The notes under the pieces: generated by a model
Told to the model about the DNA's origin: nothing
Databases searched by the model: none
Seen by the model: the letters and a program-made list of their open reading frames with translations, nothing else
Shown: positions 8,074 through 16,198 of the stretch, one piece after another
Layout of the letters: every line of letters starts with the position of its first letter
Position numbering within the stretch: the stretch's first letter is position 1
Translations under genes and position numbers: made by a program
NCBI RefSeq assembly: GCF_000337775.1
Contig: NZ_AOLQ01000056.1
Coordinates: forward strand, 1-64,000
DNA length: 64,000 nucleotides
Direction: 5' to 3'
Origin: Haloarcula vallismortis ATCC 29715
GTDB lineage: Archaea; Halobacteriota; Halobacteria; Halobacteriales; Haloarculaceae

Positions 8074-8847
8074 ATGGCTGAGAAACACGGTGACGGTGCC
8101 GTTCCCGTCGAACTTTCGGTGGTCGGCGGATTCATTATCGCCGGGATTGTCGGCGTGTTGTTTCCCGCAGACGCGATGACCCACTGGATGTTCCACCCGG
8201 CGGTCGTTGCAGGCTGTTGTTGGGCCGGACAGCTGTGGTACGTCGGACGAAAGCTCAGTGTCACGCCGGCTACCGGCAGCTCCTGGCGCTACACCCTCGG
8301 GGTCGCGAACACCGTCACGCTACTTCGCGGTGGGCTTTATGCCGTCGTCGCTGGCTTTCTCGTGGTCCCGGCGACGACCGAGCTCGCGTGGGTCCCGGCG
8401 GCGTGCTACGGCGCTGGGGTCGTACTCGACAAGCTCGATGGCATCGTCGCCCGAACCGTCGGCGAACAGACCCAACTGGGCGCGCGGCTGGACATGGCGT
8501 TCGACACTTTCGGCTTCGTGGTCGCACCGCTTGTCGCAGTCCTCTGGGGCTCTCTCCCCGCTCTGTATCTCTCACTGTCGGCTGCTCGCTACGTCTACGT
8601 TGGTGGGATTCGCTGGCGGCGATACCGGAACCGGCCGGTCTTTGAGCGGCCTGACAGTGACCTCGGGAAGTATCTCGCCGGTGTCCAGATGGTGTTTATC
8701 ACTGTCGCACTCGTCCCGACGGCGCCGACGGGACTGGTCTTCAGGCTCACGCCGGTCGTCATCGCACCGTCGCTGATGGTGTTCTTCCGTGACTTCCTCG
8801 TCGCCAGCGGCCGACTTCCCCGTGAGTGGTTCGACCGGCAGCGTTGA
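8074..8847 (+). CDS. CDP-alcohol phosphatidyltransferase family membrane enzyme
   Basis: This 257-residue polytopic protein carries a perfect family signature, D-x2-D-G-x2-A-R-x8-G-x3-D-x3-D, in the segment starting LDKLDGIVAR and ending GARLDMAFD. Such enzymes displace CMP from a CDP-activated lipid with an alcohol acceptor, with two metal ions held by the aspartates. In haloarchaea the lipid donor would be CDP-archaeol. A GGGGAGG-like ribosome site lies just before the ATG at 8074, which decides against the GTG two codons earlier. The acceptor is not known. The neighbouring sugar-oxidoreductase fusion hints at a polar head group, but that is only context. Confidence 0.88.
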   Translation: MAEKHGDGAVPVELSVVGGFIIAGIVGVLFPADAMTHWMFHPAVVAGCCWAGQLWYVGRKLSVTPATGSSWRYTLGVANTVTLLRGGLYAVVAGFLVVPATTELAWVPAACYGAGVVLDKLDGIVARTVGEQTQLGARLDMAFDTFGFVVAPLVAVLWGSLPALYLSLSAARYVYVGGIRWRRYRNRPVFERPDSDLGKYLAGVQMVFITVALVPTAPTGLVFRLTPVVIAPSLMVFFRDFLVASGRLPREWFDRQR

Positions 8848-8872
8848 TACGTTTCTGTCCCTACTGTTTCGT

Positions 8873-9352
8873 ATGCTCTTCCCGACACACCTGCTCGTGG
8901 CCGCCCTTCTGGGACGGGTGTCGCGGTTGTCGCCGCTGTGGCTCGTGGTCGGGACCGCAGTGCCGGACGTGGTGGACAAGCCGCTAGGAGCGGTCGGTGT
9001 CACCGCTTTGTACCATTCAATCGGCCACTCTGCACTGCTCGTGGTCGTGGCGCTCCCGCTGGCTCTCTCAGGCCGGATTGGACTGTCAGTGGCAGCCGGC
9101 TGGGCGTTACATCTCCTCCTCGACACCGTCCACGTCGTTCTCAACGGACGCCCCGGCGACGCGGTTTTTCTGTTCTGGCCTGTTGTCACTCCGACGGACC
9201 CACTGGCGCTCCCACCGGGGTCGTTCTTCGTGTACTACCTCTGGAGCCCATCGTTCTTTCTCGAAGTCGCACTCTGGCTCACTGCCGTGGGACTGCTCGC
9301 CAGACACGTCACAGGCGGAGAGTATGCTAGCTCACGGGACCGAGTCGATTGA
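8873..9352 (+). CDS. Membrane-bound metal-dependent hydrolase family protein (DUF457/YdjM type)
   Basis: The 159-residue protein begins MLFPTHLLVAALLG and contains PDVVDKP, HSIGHSALL and HLLLDTVH, the conserved His/Asp positions of the YdjM/DUF457 family. These lie between four or so membrane segments. Members are presumed metal-dependent membrane hydrolases, but no substrate is established. The ATG at 8873 is 25 bp after the phosphatidyltransferase stop, so the two are probably in one operon. An upstream in-frame start overlapping the phosphatidyltransferase gene would add 28 non-family residues. Confidence 0.78.
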   Translation: MLFPTHLLVAALLGRVSRLSPLWLVVGTAVPDVVDKPLGAVGVTALYHSIGHSALLVVVALPLALSGRIGLSVAAGWALHLLLDTVHVVLNGRPGDAVFLFWPVVTPTDPLALPPGSFFVYYLWSPSFFLEVALWLTAVGLLARHVTGGEYASSRDRVD

Positions 9353-9820
9353 GCGTCTCAGGTGCTGTATGGAGACCAAGACCGCGTTAGCGACACTGCA
9401 ATGTGGTGTGTGGAGAGTCCCGACACTGTCGGACTGACTCAGTTCTGTCACCAGCCCAAACCGATAGAAAGTCCCTCGGCCGGCGACACCCCTTCTCATC
9501 GTAACTCTCTACGCAATCGGCACAGCGGCAGCGCCGGGTAGCGAGGGTCCACCGCATGCCGTGCACGAATCGAGGCCTGCATCAATGACCGACTCTTCCA
9601 ACTCTGTGCCCAGTTAGGTTGGGAACCTGATTCATGGCTGCAATATATTCCTGATTCTGAATTACGATTCGATAAAGTGCTCAGGGGACTCGGAACCCGG
9701 CTCAGTATCGAACTCGGGGAAACTCAGGCACAGAGACCGTCAAGATAACAACCACGCCTGACCGCTGCCATCTGCGACCCGATTGCGAGCGTTTGTTACC
9801 CGGCAGCCCGAAGCGGAGAC
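9353..9820. other. Intergenic stretch with a possible decayed reading frame
   Basis: No complete gene is visible. A plus-strand frame without a start codon runs open from about 9542 to a TAA at 9746-9748. It reads like real protein (RIEACINDRLFQLCAQLGWE is one segment) and then ends in GETQAQRPSR. It is preceded in frame by a TAG at 9539. It may be the 3' remnant of a lost gene. The rest shows no clear signal. Confidence 0.35.
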
Positions 9821-10045
9821 ATGGCCATCGAGCCACTGACAAACGACGAAGTTCTGGCAGTCCTCGAAGACTGTGAAATGACGGCGGTCCCGACAGCACA
9901 CATCTCTGCACGCCTTTCGGCCCCGAAACCGTATGTCACGACACACCTCCAGCAACTCGCTTTGAAAGGCGTCGTCGGGTTCAACACACACAGGGGTGTT
10001 CGCCGCTGGCGGCTTACAACCGCTGCGAGAGCATCACGTGAATAA
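9821..10045 (+). CDS. Small winged-helix DNA-binding protein
   Basis: This 74-residue protein has the layout of a minimal winged helix. It has a start MAIEPLTNDEVLAVLED, a helix-turn-helix in TAHISARLSAPKPYVTTHL, and a wing in VVGFNTHRGVRRWRL. Such small haloarchaeal regulators typically act as homodimers on nearby promoters. No ligand domain is present. It has no close same-strand partner: the next gene, at 10112-10543, is on the opposite strand. Its target is therefore unknown. Confidence 0.75.
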   Translation: MAIEPLTNDEVLAVLEDCEMTAVPTAHISARLSAPKPYVTTHLQQLALKGVVGFNTHRGVRRWRLTTAARASRE

Positions 10046-10111
10046 GGCACAGTACCCCTTTGCTGGTCTGGGCACGACTGTTTCAGAAAACCCCGAGGTA
10101 TGAACGCACGG

Positions 10112-10543
10112 CTATGTGTCGGCGCGAATATCCCGGTCAACGGCGTTCGTCGCAAGCGTGTCGAAGCAGTCCTGAGCAGCATCTGTCAGCCGGTACCGCT
10201 CGTGGACATCGTCCGGTTCTCTCCCGCGGCCGCTGGCCAGACCGACGACGTGAGCGATTTTCTCGTAGTTCTCTCTGACGAGCGAACCGACGAGATCGGG
10301 GAGTCCGGCGCGGCCGGCGAGTTCTTCAGCGGCTGCCCGCCCGGCGTACACCTGCCTGGCCGGCTGATCGACCAGCACCATCGCAAATGGTGGCTCGTCG
10401 AACTGCGCCGTCAGGAATGACTGGGCCGACTCATCGTACCACGAGATCGCGCCGATATCGTCGACCTGTTCGAGGGCTTTCGCGGCCACCGAGCAGTACG
10501 GACATTCACCGTCGTAGATGAGAACCGACCTGAATCTGGCCAT
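10112..10543 (-). CDS. DCC-family (DUF393) thiol-disulfide oxidoreductase-like protein
   Basis: The 143-residue protein begins MARFRSVLIYDGECPYCSVA, with the DGxCPxC signature of the DUF393/DCC family. The thioredoxin-like CPYC pair lies at about residues 14-17. The family is thought to carry out redox reactions, but substrates are poorly known. A TATA-like GGTATATGCG on the minus strand, centred near 10570, is about 27 bp before the start. This supports an own, leaderless promoter. It stands alone between two plus-strand genes. Confidence 0.85.
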   Translation of the reverse strand: MARFRSVLIYDGECPYCSVAAKALEQVDDIGAISWYDESAQSFLTAQFDEPPFAMVLVDQPARQVYAGRAAAEELAGRAGLPDLVGSLVRENYEKIAHVVGLASGRGREPDDVHERYRLTDAAQDCFDTLATNAVDRDIRADT

Positions 10544-10832
10544 ACGTGTAGTAGGGGTTCTTGCCGCATATACCGTTGGATTGAAGGCGATAATTCAGTC
10601 GTAGCTTGCGGCCGATTCGGTCAGTGGATTCATATCTTCGAGCCAGTGAGTACAGTGGTCGTACGGTCCGTTTAGACCGAGTATGATTGTAGAGTCCAGT
10701 GTCTACTCAATACGGCGGTTTCGTCCCAAATTATGATCCAGCAGTCCAGTTAGAAAATAATTAATATTTTATATTTATGCTTTGATGTAATATGCGAATG
10801 CCCTCCAAGGATACCTCGATTAGGACGAAATC

Positions 10833-11312
10833 ATGGGTGCTCGAATAGGTCAGCCAGTCCCCGAGAATGCGCGGAATCGGGCTATCGTAGCTGTCTCAAC
10901 CTTTGTGCTCGGAGCGGTTTTACTGAGTAACTGGATTACTGCAACCGGACCCTACTTTCTCCACCCCAGCTACGTGTCGCTAGCGACACTCGTATCGTTC
11001 TTGCTTGGAACCGGATTCGTCCTGACTTCGATATACCTGATTTACACGCTCGGTGAGTACTCTACTACTACCGGCCGAGGTTCATTCGACTCAGAAGCGG
11101 AGAACGCCTCGTCACCGATTGATCTGCTCCGCGAGCAGTACGCAATGGGTGAAATTACTGACGAGGAATTCGAACATCGGCTGAATACGCTGCTCCAACT
11201 CGAAGACACTGATCAGCAGGGACAGTCAGAAGCACCACAGTATAACGACTCGATAGATAGCACAGCCAGTTCCGACCCCACAGCAGAACTGAACATGGAA
11301 CAAAGCCGGTGA
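10833..11312 (+). CDS. SHOCT-domain membrane protein
   Basis: The 159-residue product has two hydrophobic segments at about 18-38 and 47-70. A SHOCT module follows at about 93-117, reading IDLLREQYAMGEITDEEFEH. SHOCT is a short C-terminal helix pair found on many haloarchaeal membrane proteins and thought to mediate assembly. The remainder is an acidic, Ser/Gln-rich tail. An AT-rich promoter-like region (aattaatattttatattta, 10757-10775) lies upstream. No enzymatic motif is seen. Confidence 0.75.
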   Translation: MGARIGQPVPENARNRAIVAVSTFVLGAVLLSNWITATGPYFLHPSYVSLATLVSFLLGTGFVLTSIYLIYTLGEYSTTTGRGSFDSEAENASSPIDLLREQYAMGEITDEEFEHRLNTLLQLEDTDQQGQSEAPQYNDSIDSTASSDPTAELNMEQSR

Positions 11313-11431
11313 CCTGCTTTCGGTGTAATTAGACCGACGGCTAGCTCAGGATGACAACTGGACTGCTGCATACGTATGTACTGTCCCGTCCAATCGTTTC
11401 GTTCATATGCCACTAGCAATCACCACGGATA

Positions 11432-12730
11432 ATGCCCTCCACCAGGCGGGTTCTCTCTACAGAGGATAGCCGTCGGACAGAGCTACTTGGCACTATCGCC
11501 TCGAACTCGCTTCCGATTGTTGGTGTTACGCTCCTCGACTGGAGTGCGGCTGCAGTGCTGTTTCTGTATTGGCTTGAACTTGGCGTCGACTCGGTCTGGG
11601 CACTTGTCCGGGCAGTGTTTGCTGGCCGCCCACCGGATATCGAGACTGGCACTGTACTTATTGGGGCACTGGCGGAACGACAGTTCGCCCTCTCTGTCCC
11701 GCGAACCGGTCTGCAGGTCTACCTCACGACGTTGCTCGTACTCCCGGTTACTGTTCTCATTCTGGCAGTCGTGTGGTTGTTTACTGGGGCCCTCCTCATC
11801 GGTCCACTGCCGGAGCCCAGCACAGAGACGGTAACTGGTGTGTTGCTGGCAACTACCGGGATTTTCGTTCTGACGGGTGTTACGACGGTGCGGAAGTACT
11901 TCTACAGTGGGGAGTATCGGAAACACAACTCGACGACGGCGTTTCGTGGCCTGTTACCCCGGATAGTGACCGTCTTTTTCGGCGGCATACTCACTCTGGC
12001 GCTGCTAGCAGCAGCTACGGAGGGTCCTGAAGCAGAACTTGGCAGTCTTGACCCGACCATTGTCGGACTGCCGATGGTACTCATGGTTGTCTGCTTCAAA
12101 TTCACCGCTGACTTCCTGGGTGTCTATAGCGACCGACTTGCCGTCTATTTCAAGTCGTACGATCAGGAATACGGCTGGCAAACGGCCCCGCCGAAGGCAC
12201 AATCCATCGACGCGGCGTTCACTGATCCACCTGAGCGCGTTCGCCCGGCTCGCTGGGGACGAGTCATCGGTGGTGTCCTCCGATTCCCACACCACCCGGG
12301 AAGCGTGCTTCTCTGCGGAATGGGGCTTCTCGTTGCGGTCCTGTTTGCCATTGGCAGTGCGTGGGATATCGTTGCCGTGGTGGTTACGGCAAGCGTTAGT
12401 ATTCCGGTTTGCCTGCTGTGTCTCGACCAGTTGTTGCGATACGGGGCCATCGAGTATCGAACCGATGTTGACGATGGGTCGCTTGTCGCATACGACCGTC
12501 TGTTTGACACGGCACTCTGGCGCATCGAGTCGTGGGAGGAAAGTGGTCTCCGCGTTGAGACGACGCCGCTCGATTCGCTGCTCGGCACAGAGACGGTCAC
12601 TATCGAACACGCCGAGAACGAGTACATACTGCCACACCTATCTGATGCCGCCCCAGTCGAAGCGGTGTTTGATCGACAGCCCGAGCGTTCAGAGCAAATA
12701 ATTCCCGGTCGGGCCGGTCTACTCGGATGA
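11432..12730 (+). CDS. Polytopic membrane protein, DUF6498 type
   Basis: This 432-residue protein has about eight hydrophobic segments, starting with NSLPIVGVTLLDW and a following AVLFLYWLELGVDSVW. The latter is the conserved opening of haloarchaeal DUF6498 proteins. The middle has a soluble loop around residues 235-275 and the C-terminal 100 residues are hydrophilic and acidic. No function is established. It is transcribed in the same direction as the SHOCT protein 119 bp upstream, but an independent promoter is possible. Confidence 0.75.
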   Translation: MPSTRRVLSTEDSRRTELLGTIASNSLPIVGVTLLDWSAAAVLFLYWLELGVDSVWALVRAVFAGRPPDIETGTVLIGALAERQFALSVPRTGLQVYLTTLLVLPVTVLILAVVWLFTGALLIGPLPEPSTETVTGVLLATTGIFVLTGVTTVRKYFYSGEYRKHNSTTAFRGLLPRIVTVFFGGILTLALLAAATEGPEAELGSLDPTIVGLPMVLMVVCFKFTADFLGVYSDRLAVYFKSYDQEYGWQTAPPKAQSIDAAFTDPPERVRPARWGRVIGGVLRFPHHPGSVLLCGMGLLVAVLFAIGSAWDIVAVVVTASVSIPVCLLCLDQLLRYGAIEYRTDVDDGSLVAYDRLFDTALWRIESWEESGLRVETTPLDSLLGTETVTIEHAENEYILPHLSDAAPVEAVFDRQPERSEQIIPGRAGLLG

Positions 12731-12758
12731 GTTGTCTGAGTGGCCTCTGAAGGCGTCG

Positions 12759-13385
12759 CTATCTCTCCTCGGACGTGTTGCTGTCGGTCCACAGGTCGTG
12801 GCCGACGACAAGCGCCATGCCACTCGTCGGGACGACCAACAGCAGCCTGCCAGCGGGTGAGAGGTCAATGCCCGCCATCGAGAGACCGATGTATGCAACA
12901 GCGAGTACTGGCGGGACAGTGAGTGCGGCACCGAGCCGAGTACTGTCTGCCCGGAGGTAGCCGATGCCCCAGCCGACGAGGCCTATGACTATGAGCGGAA
13001 TCGCAAGCGCCCAGATGAGGAAGGCGGTGAGTTCTCGCCCGATATCGTTCGGGCCGGCTGTGGTGAACAACAGGGTTCCGAGCACACAGGCCCCAGCCCC
13101 GAAGAGAGCGCCGAATGCAAGTGCGCGCTGCAGATTTGACATCGACGGGCTGTCACGCCTGAACACTGCAGTTAGGCCGACTGCCAGTAGCGCGTTCGCG
13201 CTTATGATGAGTCCGGGTCTGAGCGTCTGTTGGACCCAGATCGCACTAAACGACGGTGGATCGAACACGTACGAATCTCCCGGCCGCGGTGTCGGCCAGA
13301 GTTCAAGTGGCACTGTGGTGATGAGCAGACAAACTGCACTCAGCCCGAGAAGCGGACCAGCGATTCGGTATGAGCGACGCAACAT
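12759..13385 (-). CDS. Membrane protein of unknown function
   Basis: The predicted 208 residues form about six membrane segments: 8-28, 56-75, 85-108, 118-142, 150-170 and 176-195. The loops are short. I recognise no family. It starts 6 bp after the stop of the PQQ-like lipoprotein gene on the same strand, so the two are very likely co-transcribed, the lipoprotein first. A role at the membrane together with that lipoprotein is plausible but unsupported by motifs. Confidence 0.7.
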   Translation of the reverse strand: MLRRSYRIAGPLLGLSAVCLLITTVPLELWPTPRPGDSYVFDPPSFSAIWVQQTLRPGLIISANALLAVGLTAVFRRDSPSMSNLQRALAFGALFGAGACVLGTLLFTTAGPNDIGRELTAFLIWALAIPLIVIGLVGWGIGYLRADSTRLGAALTVPPVLAVAYIGLSMAGIDLSPAGRLLLVVPTSGMALVVGHDLWTDSNTSEER

Positions 13386-13391
13386 CGCAGG

Positions 13392-14615
13392 TCACGCACC
13401 TCCGAGAGCCACGACAGTTCCGTCTGGAGCGACGCCCACGACTCCGCCGTCGAGTACTGCCAGTGAGACAGCCTGATACTCGACAGGATACTGCCACACT
13501 GCCTCACCGAAGCGCGTGGTGAACGCGGTGAGGCCATTCTCGCGCTGGAACGTAAACACAGCGTCGGCAGCCGCGGCAGTCACTGCTCCACCGAGATTGA
13601 TTTCCGAGCACCACCGGGGCTTCGGTGGGCCGTCATCGACGCGGTCGAAGGCGAACGTCGCACTGGCGGACTCACCAGGGCGCTCAATTGCGTACACGCT
13701 CTCTGGCGTCACGACTGGGCACTCAAGCGACCGCCTGTCGTCGAGACGCCACTGCTCGGTCCCGTCTGTGAGTGAGCGGCCGAGCAAGTCGCCGTACGTG
13801 TTGCTCACGTAGACCGTCCCATCGGACACGACAGGATATCCATCAGGTCGGTCCGAGTGGCTCCACTGGACCGCACCGGTTGCGGCATCCACCGCCACTA
13901 TCTGCTCACCGGCGATAACGACAGTGCCATCGGTCACGGCCAGCCTCGTCCCGTCAGCGGTTGCCGTCCACTGCCGGTGGCCGTCGTCGATATCGAATCT
14001 CGCTACCCCATCAGTCATGGGAACGAACAGGGCGTCGTCAGTCACTGTCGGCACGCCTGCCCCCGCTGTGTCAGTGTTTCGCCACGCAACAGCACCGTCC
14101 GCCACGTCAAGCGCTGCGATACCGTCCGTTGTCGCGAGAAAGACACGACCGTCTGCCAGCACTGGTGGCGCTGGTTCGTCTCCGATGTCGACCACCGACG
14201 GGACTGTCGCCGGTGTGAGCGCACGCCGCCACTGTTCCGACCCGTCACGGAGCGACAGCGCGACGACATCGGTCGACGTCGCCAGCACGACAGTCTCGTC
14301 TGCGACGACGACCGCGCTTGCACCCAGCTCGTCACCGCCAGTAGTGGACGCAGAAATATCCGCCTGCCATCTAACTGATGGTGTCGCTGATTCCATCTGG
14401 ACCGGCGCATAGCCCGTGTTCGCTGCGTCGAACCGCGGTACGGGCCACGACCCGTCGGGCATTGTCTCGAAGCCGGAGTTATCGATACCCGGTGCAACGG
14501 TATGTGAGGGGTCTGGAGCGCCGTCATCGGGACACGTCGACGAACAGCCAGCGACGCTGGCGACCGTTCCGGTGGCGACCATTCCGAGGAATGTCCGCCG
14601 CAATGTGGAGGGCAT
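13392..14615 (-). CDS. PQQ-like beta-propeller lipoprotein
   Basis: The 407-residue protein has a twin-arginine leader (STLRRTFLGMVATG) with a lipobox ending VAGC, predicting Tat export and lipid anchoring outside the cell. The rest is a repeated PQQ/BamB-like propeller, with recurring blade motifs such as GSEQWRRAL, GAVAWRN, GAVQWSHSD and GTEQWRLDD. PQQ-coordinating enzyme residues are not evident, so a binding or scaffold role is more likely than dehydrogenase activity. I start at the ATG at 14615 because it puts the Tat motif at the N-terminus. It is followed 6 bp later by a membrane protein gene. Confidence 0.82.
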   Translation of the reverse strand: MPSTLRRTFLGMVATGTVASVAGCSSTCPDDGAPDPSHTVAPGIDNSGFETMPDGSWPVPRFDAANTGYAPVQMESATPSVRWQADISASTTGGDELGASAVVVADETVVLATSTDVVALSLRDGSEQWRRALTPATVPSVVDIGDEPAPPVLADGRVFLATTDGIAALDVADGAVAWRNTDTAGAGVPTVTDDALFVPMTDGVARFDIDDGHRQWTATADGTRLAVTDGTVVIAGEQIVAVDAATGAVQWSHSDRPDGYPVVSDGTVYVSNTYGDLLGRSLTDGTEQWRLDDRRSLECPVVTPESVYAIERPGESASATFAFDRVDDGPPKPRWCSEINLGGAVTAAAADAVFTFQRENGLTAFTTRFGEAVWQYPVEYQAVSLAVLDGGVVGVAPDGTVVALGGA

Positions 14616-14813
14616 CGACTGCTCGTTCCGGTAGCTCCACAAAAAATGTTGATATGATATTCCAATGAGTGAGAATTTCTACTTCGGTGACTACGACGGC
14701 GCATCGGCCGTCGAGCCACTGGTCTGAGTGAACCTACGCTACTATGCATTTCGACAGCTTATGCCGGCGGTAAATCCAGCAAAGCTTAGTAAATCGTTCC
14801 TGATAGCGTTTCT

Positions 14814-15026
14814 ATGGCCGAAACGACACTCGCCACGATGGATGAATTACTGGAGGGCGCATTAGATGACGTGGACGACCCTGAAGTCCGATACAAACTC
14901 AGAAGTGCGCGACAGCTTCTCCAAGTCGTCCAACAGCGACAGGATCTCATCGATGAAGCCATCGACACTGCCGTTGAAGATGAGGAGATACTGCAAAACC
15001 TCCGCGACCTCGGCTATACTGAGTAA
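14814..15026 (+). CDS. Small conserved-looking acidic helical protein
   Basis: The 70-residue product is acidic and helical, with MAETTLATMDELLEGALDDV at the start and heptad-like Leu/Val spacing in the middle. It contains no known motif. I cannot assign it. The codon pattern (GC at third positions) and length look like a real haloarchaeal gene. It sits 63 bp before the MTH865-like gene on the same strand. Confidence 0.6.
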   Translation: MAETTLATMDELLEGALDDVDDPEVRYKLRSARQLLQVVQQRQDLIDEAIDTAVEDEEILQNLRDLGYTE

Positions 15027-15089
15027 TACGACACTGGCTGTCTGCTGACACAGAACAAGTCTTTTGCCGCTCTCAACCAAGTGTCTGGC

Positions 15090-15353
15090 ATGACAGCAGA
15101 TACTGCTGAGCAGCTCAGATCGGAGTTAGAGACGGTTTTCACGAACGCAGAGTACCCCATTGAAGAACCGATGGAACTGGTGCCAGTCCTGCCAGACGGC
15201 CCAAGTACGACATTTGAGGCAGGTGACGTACGCGTCGGGGTGATGGACTTCGGCGCAGAGTACGCCGACTATCAGGAGTACCCGTACGAGACGGCGGAGG
15301 CTCTCATCGACGACCTGATGACCGGGTTCCGGGAGGAAGGACTGTTCGACTAA
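15090..15353 (+). CDS. MTH865-like family protein
   Basis: The 87-residue protein matches the small MTH865-like family in length and layout. It has a start MTADTAEQLRSELETVF, a central FEAGDVRVGVMDFGAEY, and a closing helix ETAEALIDDLMTGF. The structural prototype from Methanothermobacter has an EF-hand-like helix arrangement, but no function is known. A GTG three codons earlier could also serve as start. It may be co-transcribed with the small helical protein upstream. Confidence 0.65.
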   Translation: MTADTAEQLRSELETVFTNAEYPIEEPMELVPVLPDGPSTTFEAGDVRVGVMDFGAEYADYQEYPYETAEALIDDLMTGFREEGLFD

Positions 15354-15458
15354 GCGGGACTTTCCTCACACCACTTAACTGCGTGGTGGGTATTCGCAAC
15401 TCGACAGTGGCAACGGCGCAGTACCAACAACTATGAGAGTATTTTCGATGACGCCGTT

Positions 15459-15656
15459 TCAGGCCTTTGGCTCGTACCCCGCGTCCTCCACAGCGGTGAC
15501 GAGTTGCTCGATGCTGATGTCGCCGTCGACAGCCACCTGTTCGGCGTCTCTGTCGGCTTCAGCGTCTTGCACCCCAGCGAGCGCTTCGATGGCCTCCTCG
15601 ACGGCCTGTTCACAGTGACCACAACTCATTCCGCCAACAGCCAACGTCGTGGACAT
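15459..15656 (-). CDS. Heavy-metal-associated (HMA) copper chaperone-like protein
   Basis: The 65-residue protein is a single HMA domain with GGMSCGHCEQAVEEAI, the M-x-C-x2-C metal site at about residues 10-15. A C-terminal AVEDAGYEPKA follows. Such ferredoxin-like domains bind Cu(I) and hand it to P-type ATPases or other copper proteins in the cytoplasm. No copper ATPase lies next to it in the window; the sco1-type gene at 43 kb is the nearest copper-linked candidate. It stands alone on the minus strand. Confidence 0.88.
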   Translation of the reverse strand: MSTTLAVGGMSCGHCEQAVEEAIEALAGVQDAEADRDAEQVAVDGDISIEQLVTAVEDAGYEPKA

Positions 15657-16198
15657 AGCGATTCTGACGAAGACTGCATGGGACTTCTCGGTTACGAATT
15701 AACTAGCAAAAAGCCAGTACATTGTCTCACAAAAATACAAATATTATACATTAGAACCATATATTGCAATCAGGTTTTCATCAATCTGCTGCCGGGTTTA
15801 GTCCAGAAGATAATTTGTTCGAGTGCGGTGGCATATGGGACAGCTTGTGCTGTCACTGAAAGCCACAACTACCTATTATCCGTCTGGTAATGGTGCTCGG
15901 AGGGTCTGGGACCCAGCGAAACAATCAGTGACTCACCCTCGTCTGCTGATGTACCGGAATACAGAACCCCTCAGTGTGGATGACGACACTTACACTGGGT
16001 CACACACCGCCGACCCGCCTCGTTCCCGATACCTCGTTCGCTCTTTTGGTTGAAACACTGTCAGTATGTCATTTATCTGTACTACGGTGCTCAAATCGTA
16101 CTGAATACTAGTGTCTATCCGTGCGCTGCCCGGTGTGAGGGCATCAAGTTTGATAATTTCATGAACAGTACTATAATTTCTGAGCGTTTTCTAAAGCC
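15657..16198. other. AT-rich gene-poor region upstream of the transducer gene
   Basis: About 540 bp carry no convincing gene. The left part is markedly AT-rich (around 15720-15790), unlike the flanking coding DNA. A 76-codon frame on the plus strand (15823-16053) has no family features and is probably chance. The right end contains the transducer promoter, described separately. Confidence 0.5.
16170..16179 (+). promoter_or_regulatory. TATA-like box of the chemotaxis transducer gene
   Basis: The stretch actataattt is centred about 24 bp before the ATG at 16199. That spacing matches a leaderless archaeal promoter. Confidence 0.45.

Noticed and set aside
15823-16053. 76-codon plus-strand frame in the AT-rich gap before the transducer gene
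   Set aside because: No family features, composition unlike haloarchaeal proteins, and it lies in a clearly non-coding region.
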